From positions 5,593,490 through 5,657,489 of the forward strand of contig NW_024043372.1 in NCBI RefSeq assembly GCF_014851395.1: a stretch of 64,000 nucleotides of DNA, given 5' to 3'. The stretch is from Micropterus salmoides. Lineage: Eukaryota > Chordata > Actinopteri > Centrarchiformes > Centrarchidae. The first letter of the stretch is position 1. Each line of letters opens with the position of its first letter. Shown here piece after piece: positions 45,958 to 57,696 of the stretch. The notes below the pieces were generated by a model. It saw nothing but the letters and a program-made list of their open reading frames with translations. It searched no databases and had not been told where the DNA came from. The translations under genes were made by a program, and so were the position numbers.

Positions 45958-47141
45958 GTAAAACGTTTGCTGCTATTGGACTACTGATCTTAGAGATTAC
46001 ACTTGTTACAGCTCTGCTTCTGAAATAATTAACAGGTTGGTCTGGTTTGGGTTATTCTCATTTTGTATTAGTTTAATATAATACAGCCCTCAATACAGTG
46101 CTCTGAAATCGGTCTCAGCCTCAAAATCCAGTTCTGGTCGAGCTATAGAGATTAATTACAGAATATTTATCGTTTTGTGAACAAATGTTACAGCAGGATT
46201 GTAAACAACAGTACAGTCATGGTAAGAGAATAAACAATAACAAGGTGTCTTTGAGGCGCTGTGGCTAAAAGACAAATTCATGTCTGCAAAATGTTCACTG
46301 ACAACATTTCATGTGGGGTTTTTTAAATAGCCAGCTCCCTTGTGATGTTATCTCGTAGCATCTAAAACACAAGATCAGTATATAAACAATTTCACTAGCA
46401 AGGACCATGCCACAACAATATGTCATTTAAAGGTTTAATGAATCTGAATGAACAGAGGAAATTGTTCTTTAGCTCAAATTAGTTAGTCTTCAGAGAAAAA
46501 AACTAAATAAAAAACATAAACAAAATCAGCTTTTCAGACAGGATATTTTAGGCTGTTCACATGTTGCTTTAGATTTAGGTTTAGACTCCAGCAATGCACT
46601 TACGTGTTTGTATAGCCCCTCCTGTGGGCGCTCAAAAGTGGATTGTAAACAGATGATGAATGACAGAATATTAACACAGTTGCAATTATATAAAATCTTT
46701 CTTTAAATAAGAAAAATATAATTGCTGACAGATACTATTAAAATGTCCTCATAGCAGCTTACGACTACATTAAGTGTGTTAAACCATGTATTCAATATTT
46801 GTATACTGCTTATAATTGGTAGAAGGAGCTCAAATTAAAGTGCTTAATTAATTATTAATTAAAATGTGCTTCACAATTATCTAACAGGTGGGTAACTTTA
46901 ATAACTTGTAATAATATAACATTATGTGTGTAAAAGCAAAGGTCAAAATCATTTAATTAAAAGAAACGTGCAACTGAGCATTGAATGTCTGTGATCCACT
47001 GATTCAAAGAGCTGTCTGCTGAGATCCTGCAAATGTATACAAGAAACAGTGTTTGTTGCATTAACAGAAAGCTAATTCAGATGAATATCTCACATCGTTT
47101 CAGTGTCTAACATGATGTTAACTTTTGTCTTTGATCTACAG
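45958..47141 (+). other. Intron 1 of copy D
   Basis: No exon; collinear with B 18953-20160. Confidence 0.6.
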
Positions 47142-47443
47142 GTTGTGAGGCCTTGTCTGAAGTGAAGGGATGTGCATCAGGATGGGTTGAATTCACCTGC
47201 AAATATCCAAAACCAAATGTAAAATATCAAAGTATTGATGTAGTTTCTCCCAAACAAACATACGAAGCTCTGAAGGATGTGTGGGAAAACAAAGGCAGAG
47301 TTTCCCTGTACCATGATCCAAAAAATACAAATCTCAGAGTGGCCATTAAACAACTTGAACGTGAGGACTTCGGGGACTATCAGTGTAAATTTCACCAACG
47401 TCGGACTCATCCCAGGACACAGAGGAAGTGAAATTGGACGTTG
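47142..47443 (+). pseudogene. Ig exon, D1 type, copy D, frameshifted
   Basis: 302 bases. Against B it has two nearby losses (one base and two bases) at 47254-47275 that cancel to a codon loss and change the local residues to KQTYEALKDVW, plus a single-base loss at about 47400 (CACCAACGTCGG for CACCAACAGTCGG) that shifts the last part. DFGDYQCKF is still in frame. Confidence 0.77.
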
Positions 47444-47729
47444 GTAAGAGACACTTTTCATTCAAATACATTCTTTGGATCCAGCGCTTAAATATATATA
47501 CATATTAAAATGATAAGAACTTAATGCAAAGTATTTTGACTCCAATTTCACATTCAGTAGAGTCACTTTCTATTTTAAGTCATCATCTACTTAGATAACC
47601 AAAATCAAAATCAATTTGCCATAAAGATCATATTCCAATACATACTGTATGAGTGTAGTGATGTGCATTTCCATCATGTGTTAGCACAGTATCTCAGTTT
47701 CACATTTGATATTTCTTGTTTATTTGCAG

Positions 47730-48038
47730 AGACAGACGGCTGCCAGGGACAATTTATTCAAACTGCGTACAGAACAGCTAAAACCACCATCACATGTGAT
47801 CACACAGGAAACAAATACAAGTTCTTCTGCAAACAGAACGGTTCAATCTGTGAGGATATTTTATCAACAAAATCCTCTCTGAAGTCAAACGGGACATTCA
47901 CTCTCACAGAAACCAACAGTAGCTTCAGCATGTCCATCAGTAACGTGTCCTCACATGATGCTGGTGTCTACCGGTGTGGAGTGGAAACACATGAAGGAAG
48001 TTACAGAGCTTCTCAGAAAGATACAGCTGAGGTTGAAG
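47730..48038 (+). CDS. Ig V-set exon, D2 type, copy D
   Basis: 309 bases, phase 1-1, open. Two losses near 48010 and 48029 (two bases, then one) cancel, turning the G strand into ASQKDTAEVEG. DAGVYRCGVE: the Trp of the usual YWCG is Arg (CGG for TGG). The cysteine framework is kept, but the end of the domain is rebuilt. Confidence 0.78.
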
Positions 48039-48114
48039 GTGAGCACACACATCTGACACTTTGAGCTTTGATCTACTCATACAGAAAATTAAGTGTCTGT
48101 CTGTCTCTCTACAG

Positions 48115-48272
48115 CTAAAATTACTAACTTCACTAAGTTTCCAAATATTGGACAGAATCTCACATTCGGGTGTCGATATCGAAATGATGCTCCGATTAAC
48201 AAATTCATCTGTAAGGGAGAAGATCCATCTATATGTCAACCTGTAGTCAGCAATTGCATGCATAGTGAATAA
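48115..48272 (+). pseudogene. Half D3 Ig exon ending in a stop, copy D
   Basis: Same as 21136-21293: open D3 start, then a deletion junction after GTAGTCAGCA, stop TAA at 48270-48272 within AATAAATAAA. Confidence 0.7.
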
Positions 48273-48916
48273 ATAAAGCCATCATCATTGGATCAGCAAT
48301 ACTATGATTCACCATGGCAAAAGAAGCAGTGACAGAATCTGAGTTGGCGTGAATAAAGAGTCCCTAAGTTACAGTTGAAGTTTTATAATGAACCACAGTT
48401 AGTTAGTTTTTTAGTTTCCCTTTGGTAAAGAGCAAAACATTTGGCAGCATCAGACCTTTTTCACAGAAGACATTTTTACATCACAGTAGGAAAAATACAG
48501 ATGTAAATAATAAAATGAATGAGGGCTGAATTCCATTTAGCTGCTGCAGTTTCAGGGTCCTGATATTGTTCATGCTGACTCACTGTCATGACTTAACAGA
48601 GCCATTGTTAATGTTATTATTAACACCTGTGCTGTTCCTGCCATCAAACAGATAAGACCATTTTTGATTTTATTGCCTTTATTGTCATTGCATGTGATAT
48701 ACAATTTCAGTCACTGTCAACTGAAACAGTAAAAAAAACTTTTTGGTTTCAGTTAAAAAGACACAACTGAGTTAATATTTTTCTTTCTAATCTATTTTCT
48801 ATTTTTACTTAGCAATCCTGGCAAGAGCATCCTATTACTCAATTATGGCAAAAAATCATAATCACTTATTGACTAATAATATTGAGATTGCGATTAATTA
48901 ACATTAGTCAATGATT
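48273..48916 (+). other. Intron of copy D after the half D3
   Basis: No exon; collinear with B 21294-21931. Confidence 0.5.
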
Positions 48917-49176
48917 TGGGGAGTTTGCATGCTCTCCCCGTGTCCGCGTGGGTTCTCTCCGGTGCTCCGGCTTCCTCCCCCATCCAAAGAATGCAGGCTG
49001 GGTTAATTGGTGTCTCCGAAATTGTCCTTAGGTGTGGATGTGATTGGTGGTCTGTCTATGTGTGGCCCTGAGATGGACTGGTGACCTGTCCAGGGTGTAC
49101 CCCGCGTTTCGCCCGATGTAAGCTGGGATTGGCTCCAGCTGTTTGCAGGAGAAGCGGTTGACGATGGATGGATGAC
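48917..49176 (+). mobile_element. Dispersed fish repeat (retroelement tail), copy D
   Basis: Same as 21932-22199, with about 15 bases missing in GGCTCCAGCTGTTTGCAGG. Confidence 0.7.
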
Positions 49177-49941
49177 CTTTTTGAAAAGAAAGGATCTTCT
49201 TGAACTTTGAATTTTCTCTAACTCATTCAGTATAAAACGTGCTTTGTGACCAGATCTGTCTGATCTGGGCATGTTACCACACAGTTGTTTACTGTCATAT
49301 GCTTAAGGCTCTTTTCTAACTTTTTGCACCAGTCTTTGGGACTGCCACAGTGTGTAACAACCGTCAAACAGCTGAATTGGTTTTTCCTTACTTGTTCTTG
49401 ATCAAAAGCGCTCCACCCTTCATCTTGGCCCGAGCTGAACATATAGGTCACATAACACACTGGATTATAAACACAAGTCAAAGCAGAGCATCATTGCGAA
49501 AAAGAATGTCTCACAAAAATTATTTTACCTAGATTATTTTGTTTTCATAACTTGTGGAAGCCAAAATCATAATTGAAAATTGCAGAAGAAATCAGAACCT
49601 TTATAGTGTATGTGAAGAAGCAATTAAGCTGAAACTCATTAAAGCCTTATAATTTGCTTTGTTAAAAAAACATTTGACTTTTTTTTCAAATGGCTGTGAA
49701 ATCCTGATGCTGCTTAATACTTGTTTTAAGTTCCTGCACTTCTTCAGAGCTGCGTTCTGCAGTGATGTGACAGCAGAACTTCATCAGCAACAACTAAAAC
49801 CCAAGTGATCAATTCATAAACAGATTTAGTGTTGAGTGTTTCACTATGCATGTTTTATACTTTTTAAGGATAATTAACATTCTGATCTCTAAGGGTTATT
49901 CTGTCTGTTCTCTTGCCAAATTTAATTGTTTTCTTTTTCAG
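49177..49941 (+). other. Intron before the stalk exon, copy D
   Basis: Nothing coding seen; collinear with B 22200-22943. Confidence 0.5.
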
Positions 49942-50010
49942 TATCACCAGCAGTATCCACATCTCTGTTTTTTTCAACCCAGTCAACTACTGCATCTGCA
50001 GAGAGTCCTG
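49942..50010 (+). CDS. Stalk exon with one VSPA unit, copy D
   Basis: 69 bases, phase 1-1, open: one VSPA, then VSTSLFFSTQSTTASAESPG. The shortest of the three stalks. Confidence 0.78.
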
Positions 50011-50168
50011 GTAAGAGAGCACGTTTGACTTCTTAAATCTTCTGCTAGAGAAGAGCGGGGGGGGTTAAAATGAAATTTCTATAAACGTCCACTTACATTT
50101 TCTCAACACAGACAGCTGTGGATGAAAATGACCCATGTTAAAAAAAATAATTGTGGTTTATTTTGCAG

Positions 50169-50254
50169 GTGGCCCTCACGTCGTCATCACTGTGATCGTC
50201 TGTGTAGCTGTGCTGCTGCTGCCGTTTGTGCTGATTTTGATCTAATCTACGCAT
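50169..50254 (+). pseudogene. Transmembrane exon of copy D, truncated by TAA
   Basis: As in B, with GATCTAATC and TAA at 50243-50245. One Leu codon of the membrane run is CCG (Pro) here, which could kink the helix. Confidence 0.75.
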
Positions 50255-50385
50255 GTAAGAGTTATTACCAGTTTGCAGAAGAAACACTCACATTTTGTAA
50301 ACAGAAAACCACATTAACAACAGCTCCACCCTGTGTGGAGGTGAGGACTAACAAGGCCAAAGAAGACACTCTATATCGTTTGTAG
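50255..50385 (+). other. Open read-through after the membrane exon, copy D
   Basis: ACKSYYQFAEETLTFC ... DTLYRL to TAG at 50383-50385, as in B and C. Confidence 0.35.
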
Positions 50386-51099
50386 TGACTATACATGACT
50401 TCTTTTTCATGTCTTGAAGTTAATGGACACATTTTTTATACAAAGAAAGGAAAAACTTCACTTATTTGCCAGACTTACAAGAGGAAACAAATAATTATAA
50501 ATTTGTTGTAAAACAGAATTTCACAAAGTATAAACTTTACATTTTCCCCAACTCACCAGCATGAGTCTGGTGCGAATTAGCCTCCACCTGAAATTACTCA
50601 TGCGCAGTTTAGGAGAGGTCCAATCTCAATGAGGATAACAAGAAAACAAGAAAAAATACCAGGTGTAAACACAAAGGCAAGATCCGATGGTTAAAGTAAC
50701 ATTATATAAAATTTGTTTTTTGCGAGATTTGGTGTCAGTACTGTTGTGGAATTTACATCACAGTAGGAATAACATAAGGAATAGGAGAGGAAAGGTTAAG
50801 GATAAACACATATATATCTATAAGACATAGCAATAATATTAATAATAATAAAAAAACCAGTCGCATGGACCCGAGGACCATGAATCTGAGATAAATGGAT
50901 AGAGGTCCTCAGGAATATGTTTTAAGTTGCTACCAGCCATGTTTCAGTGCGTTATGGGAATAATAATGTCACTTTAAGGCTTAAAGTTAAAGGCTTAAAG
51001 AGGTAGTGTCTCAATTTGATAAAAATTGGTGAAATTAATCCATTTATGTCCTTCTGCTTTTTTACTCAGCTATTGTTATCTTACTTTTGCTTCTTCCAG

Positions 51100-51149
51100 G
51101 ATTTTCACATTTAAAGAACACAAGAAATGGAGCAGCACAGCACAAAAAG
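51100..51149 (+). CDS. Cytoplasmic tail exon, copy D
   Basis: 50 bases, one codon shorter than C: FSHLKNTRNGAAQHKK. Acceptor TTCTTCCAG, donor GTCAGTG. Confidence 0.62.
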
Positions 51150-51642
51150 GTCAGTGTGTAAATACAACTGTCCTCTACAGAAAAAAAATAACCGTGTTTA
51201 AGCCACACAAAATTATGACTCATGTTTACGTTATTGATGTAAGCGACCTCTAGTGGCAGTACAATGCAAACACATTATGGATCGATTAAGGATTTTTTTT
51301 TTGGGCCGACCGATGACTGATATGTGGAACCGTTATACATTTGCTGTAAAATCTTTAATCTTGGTGTCAAAATTTTGAATAACACAAACTCCAACACAAA
51401 ACTTTGTTGAAAATAACAAGATTAAAGTTAATTGTCATGTTTAATCTTTAAAATAGTAAATTAAATGAATTAGAGATCCATCCCAGAGATGGACTACTAT
51501 AATTGAAAAATTATCATGAACTTTTCCTTTACCACCTGCTATTTATATTATAATATGTGTGTGATGTGCTGCAAGTAGGCAAGTTAATTTTACTAAATGT
51601 AAAAATGTCACCACAAAGTGTAGGATAGGCTCTGCATGAAGA

Positions 51643-51840
51643 CATTTACATTTATTAATTTAGCTGATGCTTTTATCCAAAGCGACTTACAATTGCTCTA
51701 TATGTCAGAGGTCGCACGCCTCTGGAGCAACTAGGGGTTAAGAGTCTTGCTCAGGGACACAATGGTGTTTCACAGTGGATCTGAACCCAGGTCTCTCACA
51801 TGAAAGGCATGCATCTTATCCACTTCCCCATCACCAACCC
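51643..51840 (-). mobile_element. tRNA-derived SINE in reverse, last intron of D
   Basis: Same as 24823-25023, with the best preserved 3' end (GCTTTTATCCAAAGCGACTT). Confidence 0.8.
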
Positions 51841-52019
51841 AAGGTTAAAGAGCCCCCCCAGCACTGTGATAGAACGGCTGGGTAAGACCATTGACCAGCG
51901 CTGTGTTGAGCTCCAAGCTGAACATTTTTTCACTTTCTGTGACCGGAAAAAAACTCAGCGCCCAGCGCTTGCCTCTCAACAAGCGGCTGAGTTTGCAAGG
52001 AGCTAGTAAATTTTAAGAT

Positions 52020-52193
52020 AGTTGACAATGATAGCAAAAAGGCAGACAGGGTAACAGTTACCAAATAATGGACAGGGTTGTCACATTGAAAATGCTTGCT
52101 CACACTCACCCTCCTGCCCACCCACATTCATCAAATAAATCCCAATTGTTGTATGTAAACACAGTGTTTCCCACAGAATGACAGCCTAACTGA

Positions 52194-52224
<31 letters not shown>

Positions 52225-52401
52225 CCGTGCAGAAGGGGTGCTGAGCGAATAGCCTAGTATATGCTCTGCCCGCAGCTCTGTGATCAAAATCGATTTTACC
52301 CATAGCCTAATAAAAAACAACAATAGTCGAAATACTTCCAGGTCACTTGACTCAGTTAGGAACCTTCCTAAGCAAAAAAGACGCAGTTTGGACGCAGCCC
52401 T
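52020..52401. mobile_element. Right part of the inverted-end DNA element, copy D
   Basis: Only the part ending GTTTGGACGCAGCCCT remains; the left end was lost in the deletion at about 52019. Confidence 0.45.
52197..52221. repeat. (GA)n microsatellite, copy D
   Basis: About 12 GA units. Confidence 0.9.
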
Positions 52402-53257
52402 AGTCTTAAAGGCGTTGACAGAACCCTGTAGATCCCAAACCTCATCCTAACCTTCACAGTCAGTGATTGTATGTATGTTGAATGGTAAACCCAACAGCTG
52501 TGTAGGTAGGGTTTGCCTCCTTTGTGTCACTCCACGTGTTTATGTCATGTGACTTAGATCACGTGATTTCCAAAACGCTCATTTGAGTCATATTTGGATA
52601 TTGGTAAAAACAACCTATGTTGTCGTTTAGGTTTGAGGACTTGTTGGTATATATGAATGTTTGTGTGCGTTGTGGTACTGTATAGGTTGAATAGATATTG
52701 CTGGAATAATTGTGCAATAGCTGGATTACTCAAGTATGAGTGTTAAAAGAATAAGAAAGAACTTCTGGGACTCTCACTTCATAGAAAAAACAATATAAAT
52801 TAATATTGACCAACAAGGATGCAGCGTTTTCACTGTTTCAGTGACAGAATCTCCCTTTTTGCTACGTGTGGAGATCCTGTTGTGTTTGTTATGAATATTT
52901 TACCTACAGTGGTTGAATTTAGATGCAGGAGCACTACCACCTCTGATAACCAACTGGCACACACATTTCTTCCCTGTTGCCTCTGAACAGAAACCAAGGA
53001 GGATAAACTCTCCCTATAAAGTGTTATACTGTTACCACAAGATAATTATCAAAAAACCACTGCAGACTACAATGGGAAATATGTTACTGTATGATATAAT
53101 GTATATGGGAATGTTTTAAAACTTTAATTATTTAAACAATATTATTAAAAGCTATTGTTCTTTAAAATTGTATTTATTTAATATCAGTTACTCAGACTCA
53201 GTTCTTATTATATGGATTTTATATGATTTTTTCAGACTGTATTTTTCATTCTGGTAG

Positions 53258-53416
53258 GATCATGTCTATGAGGAGATACAGCAGACGCCAAACTCAGGAA
53301 ATAAGATGAACACGATTTATGCCACTGCCAACTTTCCCACAAACCCCTCTGCCTCGCTGCATTACTCCAGCGTCAACTTCCAAACAGCTCTGACAGAGTT
53401 GGTGGTGAGACAGTGA
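53258..53416 (+). CDS. Tyrosine-motif last exon, copy D
   Basis: 159 bases, phase 0: DHVYEEI, NTIYATA, LHYSSVNF, ending LVVRQ with TGA at 53414-53416. With Leu at -2 the third motif is L-H-Y-S-S-V, a true ITIM pattern; B and C have Gln there. Confidence 0.76.
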   Translation, partial: DHVYEEIQQTPNSGNKMNTIYATANFPTNPSASLHYSSVNFQTALTELVVRQ

Positions 53417-53934
53417 TCCTCAAACCCAGCTCTGCTGCCTGCAAATATTCTACTGTGAAGTAAAATCCAGCCTACTGTACAGTCAGCCAGCCGTCCAGCT
53501 CTTCAGAGGATCCTCTCTACACAACAGTCAACATGCCACAGCAGCACTGAGCAAAGATCAGCCCTGTCAATTTATGACTTTTACTACATGTATGGTCAAA
53601 ATTTCAGGTCATTCATTGCTGATGTGGTTGTTTACAATGAATCCAGCTCAGACTTCAGGAACTTCACCAAGATATTCAGATGTTGGACGCTGTCAACTTA
53701 AATCCTATCAATCCAGAGACACACGATTCACTTCATCATCCACATTGTTTGAGTCACCAAGGTGTGAACAGGACTTTTGCACCGATCTGTAATTACTAGA
53801 GGAGTCTTTCTTGTCTTGCTTCTGAAGCTCAGCTTTATATTACAGCTGATTATTATCTCATTACCTGATTTAACTTATCACAGATACTGTATATTGTTGA
53901 CCTGGTCTGAATGAGAGTCCCAGAAATAAAAGAA

Positions 53935-53940
53935 AATCCT
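53935..53940 (+). terminator. Polyadenylation signal AATAAA, copy D
   Basis: AATAAA in CAGAAATAAAAGAAAATCC. Confidence 0.6.
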
Positions 53941-54017
53941 TTCCCTACAATTCAGTGATATTTTTATGTGAAAACTTGCACATTGAGAACATATTTTGAG
54001 AACATATTTTTGACGAC

Positions 54018-54689
54018 TGTTGTGGTGGCAGCCCGGCTGACGGTGAGTGTCCTGGGTTTTTTTCCTTTTTATCAGTTTTTCTGCTTTTTTCCTTGGTTTC
54101 CTGTTCTCTGCCTGCCTCCCTGTGTTTTCTCCTCTGTGTGCTCTTTCTCCCTCTGCTCCGGAGCCCAGCCAACTACCTGCACCTGCAACTCATCAGCCAC
54201 CTCGTCAGCCTGCCACACCTGCCAGTAATCACCTCATGACTGCCTGTATTTCTAACCCGGTTCTCCACACCATCCTCGCTTGAACGTCGTTGCTCCATAC
54301 CTGGTGCCACTTCTGTGTTCAGGCTTCCACATTTCTTGTTTTTTCAAACTTACCCTGTGCCTTGTCATTGTCTCCCCCTAACCTTGTCTGTTTCCCTCCC
54401 AGGTACACTCACCCTCGTCCTCCGTTCGGCTGGGCTCATCCACTGGCCCACTCCTCTTTGGACTTCCCTCACGGCGTCCTCCCTGTTCCCCCGCCTCTCC
54501 TCGCTTCCTCGGCCCCTGTGTTCCCCGGCTCCCTGGCCCCCTGTCTCCTTGGTTCCCCGTGCCTGTACTTCCCCGACGTCCTCCTCTCCCTCCACTCCAG
54601 TCCCTCTCACCCTTCTTCCTCCAATAAACCTCCTTCCCTCTGAGCGCTGCATTTGGGTCCTCTCTGTCCACACACCACACCCCGTAACA
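54018..54689 (+). mobile_element. Solo LTR, probably Ty3/Gypsy-type
   Basis: 672 bases present only after D. Starts TGTTGTGGTGG and ends CCCCGTAACA (TG...CA), flanked by GACGAC on both sides (54012-54017, 54690-54695). A, B and C have the empty site TTTTTGACGACTACATTG. It is C-rich and unlike its surroundings, and has AATAAA (54623-54628) followed by CCTCC...GCGCTGCATTTGGGTCC, a typical LTR end in fish. No internal region. The superfamily is inferred. Confidence 0.82.
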
Positions 54690-54832
54690 GACGACTACAT
54701 TGACCATTTGAATTTACATTTAATTTCCAGATAAAGTGGCTATTCCTCTTTTTGTTTTGCTCATTTAGTGACGTTAAACACACCAACTAGACAACTGCAT
54801 TGGGATCAAATCATTATTTACATTACCTTGAC

Positions 54833-54996
54833 AGCTGAGGTGGTGATGGTGCAGTGGATAAGATAAGAGACCTGGGTTCAATCCCCCACTGTGACCCATC
54901 CACTGATGTGTCCCTGCGCAAGACACTTAACCCCTAATTCCTCCAGAGGCGTGCAACCACTGACATAAAAAGCTTTGGATAAAAGCGACTTAATTT
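54833..54996 (+). mobile_element. tRNA-derived SINE (forward) after D
   Basis: Same as 8861-9023. Confidence 0.8.
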
Positions 54997-56963
54997 AAAG
55001 AGACTGTTTTAAAACTGGTAGTTTGAGTTATTATATTATATATTTCATAGTTTTATGTACAAGAAAACAATCATTAAAATGTTGCTTATTATTTACAACA
55101 CCAGTGTAACAGCCTCCTCATTTAATCTTATTAATTTCACTGTATGCAGGATTTAATTTTATTTTTTTACTTTAGTGTCATCTAGTGGTAAAATTAAGAC
55201 TGACATTGTGTCCCAGTTTGCTCCTCAGTCTCTGATTCTCCCTCTGTATTGGTATTGCTCTTTGTCCCTTTCTCTAACTCCCTAGCGCTGCCATCCTCAA
55301 GCTCACTGTGTGAAAGTGCAGTTAATATTGTCAGTTATAATGTAATAATGTCAATATATTTAGAAATACAGTGGTGAAATTACAGTGTTCTGAAGTTGAG
55401 CATTTCAGTCATGTTGATTGTTTATTATTGGGAACTTTCTCACTTTAAATGTTGCAGCTGCTAGAAATTGTGAGATGGAATGATCTCCTTGAGTTTTGTG
55501 AAGCACTGGTTCTCAAACTTTTTCATGTCAAGGACCCCCAAAACTGACTCACATTAGACGACGGACCCCCATTTGAGATCCCACCGTGACACACTGTGGG
55601 AGACAACACTACATGCCTTTTACCAAGACTACAGATATCATCAAAATAACTTGAAAGATGCAACAATCACATAGAATTTTACAAATAGCAAATTAACTTT
55701 AATGTGCTGAATATCTAGATACATTCATTTTCAATTTAAATCACCAAATAAGCACAGTTTCCTTTGGTTTACTGATGTCTGCAATGATGTGTTGTAGAAA
55801 AATATGAGGGGTGGAGCTTTTTGTAAGTGACCTAAAATAGAATGACACTAAAGCCTGAGATCATAACCTGACTGAGGATGTTCAGTCTGACCGTGATGCT
55901 TTTCTAATTCAGTTTTGTTGAATGACTAATTATTATTGAACAAGGAGTGACTATAACAGTGTTAAAACAATGCAGGTGGCTGTGATGGTGGGGGTGTGCT
56001 GTTTAAAATGACGGTGAGACATCAACGATCCAGCCCAGTTTGACAGTCCATCAGGTTAAAGGATCACAGGATCTGACAAAAGATCTGGAAAATGATCACA
56101 GCATCAACAGTTTAATCATTGATGGCACTGATTTTTTGAGATAAAAAGCAGAAATACAGCGATCCAGTTACAAAGGAACGTCTGCTTGCTTGTGTTTCAT
56201 TTGCCACTCAGCTTCTTACCCAAAGACTTCCTTTTGCAGTCTGGCAAAAGTTGTTCCAGGTTAATCTTTTTGCCAGAGTACTCTGAAGGTGTTTTTTTTT
56301 TCTGCCAACAAAACACTCAATAAAACAAGGCAAGGCAGATACTGCCACACATTTTAATTCAGCCAATTAAACCTGATTAAACATGATAACCTGTTTTTAT
56401 CAGTCATCAGCAGCAGTTTCATGTGGTTTTGTTCTATGGGTGGAGACTTAAGTGAGCCTGTGGTTTGCAACCTGTTGGTTTTAAATAGCTTTTCTGGTTA
56501 AGGGTGAGAATGTCTCATAGCCAGAGGGAGATAAAAAAACAATAATAGTAAGAGACGTGTCAACATAGACCTCATCCACAGCCATCACTACTGTTGTTCC
56601 CACATTTCCATGTGAAGCTTTACAGCTTATTATTACAGCTTCTGTTTAAAAAGAGCTGTATCTCCTACCATTTAAATGCTGAACACTATCTGACAATGAA
56701 AAACTCAAAGGCCATTGTTCACTATCTGCTCAGCAGCAAACAGGAGACAGACACAGTTAGAGACTAACTGGTGAACACAGTCGAGCATTTAGCAGCTAAA
56801 GAGTCAAATCTTCTCTCAGGAGAGGTTCTAGCCCCAAAACAAAGCTAACAGAGAGAATACTGGACAGATGAATGACCACTCTGCTTTGCGAACAAGTTCA
56901 TCTTGAAGGTGATAATATGTTAATGATGTTCATAGGTTGCTTCCACTGCCCTCCAACAGGGTC
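54997..56963 (+). other. Intergenic flank between D and E
   Basis: No gene. Collinear with the other intergenic flanks; the Pao/BEL site near 55424 is empty. Confidence 0.65.
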
Positions 56964-57219
56964 ACACACAGGTCCAAAATACAAACGCACAAACAGGACC
57001 TCTACATGTCAGAGTGAGGGGGCTGCCACGCAGTCAGGCTCCCTGAGCAGTTAGGGGTTCAGGCTTTGCTCAGGTGAACCTTCAGCAGTGACCAGGAGGT
57101 GAAGTGGCACCTCTCCAGCTGCCAGTCTGAACTCCTTTTGACTGATCCGTGCTGGACGTGAACCGGAACCACCATCCGGTTCCCAAGATAAGACCCCACA
57201 GACTGAGCTACTGCTGCCC
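56964..57219 (-). mobile_element. tRNA-derived SINE in reverse, upstream of E
   Basis: Same as 18221-18476. Confidence 0.8.
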
Positions 57220-57491
57220 AAAGGTTTAACATCCACAGGTTTTAGGAGAAAAAATTCTAATAAAATGTCTTTAGTTTGTTCCCTCAGTCACCTGTGCAGA
57301 TACACAATTTATGATCTATGAAGTACGTAATTTACTTGATTAAAACCAGATCATGAATAATGATGAGGATGTACGCATTCACAGTTTGTAGTTTGCATAA
57401 GTTATAACTGTTGCACTGTGTCAGGGGACAGTACAAGTTTTCTCTCTCTCTCATTACAGTCATTTCCTATTTACTGTGTAATGAAGTGATG

Positions 57492-57498
57492 TATAAGG
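57492..57498 (+). promoter_or_regulatory. TATA-like box of copy E
   Basis: TATAAGG, 165 bases before the start codon. Confidence 0.4.
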
Positions 57499-57656
57499 TG
57501 GGAGGAGATGTGGCTAAAACTTAAAGAAGAAAGATGAAAGGGGCGGGATAGAAAATTGAGGAGTAGTTTTTAGGTATCATAAGATGTAAGTTCAGGAAAT
57601 AGAGCTGTGCAGATACAGGAGACCAACCAACAAGGAGGATCTCAGCATCCAACAAA

Positions 57657-57696
57657 ATGAAGATCTTTCTTCTTCTCTTCCTCTCACAGACGACAG
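57657..57696 (+). CDS. Signal-peptide exon, copy E
   Basis: 40 bases, phase 1 end. Reads MKIFLLLFLSQTT; CACAGACGACAG replaces CACTGATGACAG of B and C, so the last residues differ but the length is kept. Donor GTAAAACG. Confidence 0.83.

Larger units (their letters stand above)
51150..53257 (+). other. Last intron of copy D
   Basis: No exons. About 0.9 kb present in B (about 25207-26120) is missing at about 52019, which removes the left end of the inverted-end element. Confidence 0.55.
45919..53940 (+). pseudogene. Receptor copy D (CD300/pIgR-like), two-Ig type
   Basis: Exons: signal 45919-45957 (one base lost), D1 47142-47443 (one lost), D2 47730-48038, half D3 48115-48272, stalk 49942-50010, membrane 50169-50254 (TAA), tail 51100-51149, last 53258-53416, AATAAA 53935. 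The frame is lost at the first junction, so it looks dead unless the signal-exon deletion is an assembly error. Sister of B. Confidence 0.75.

Noticed and set aside
54290..54734. Overlapping Pro/Ser-rich ORFs on both strands
   Set aside because: Composition effect of the C-rich solo LTR; no domain and not present in other copies.
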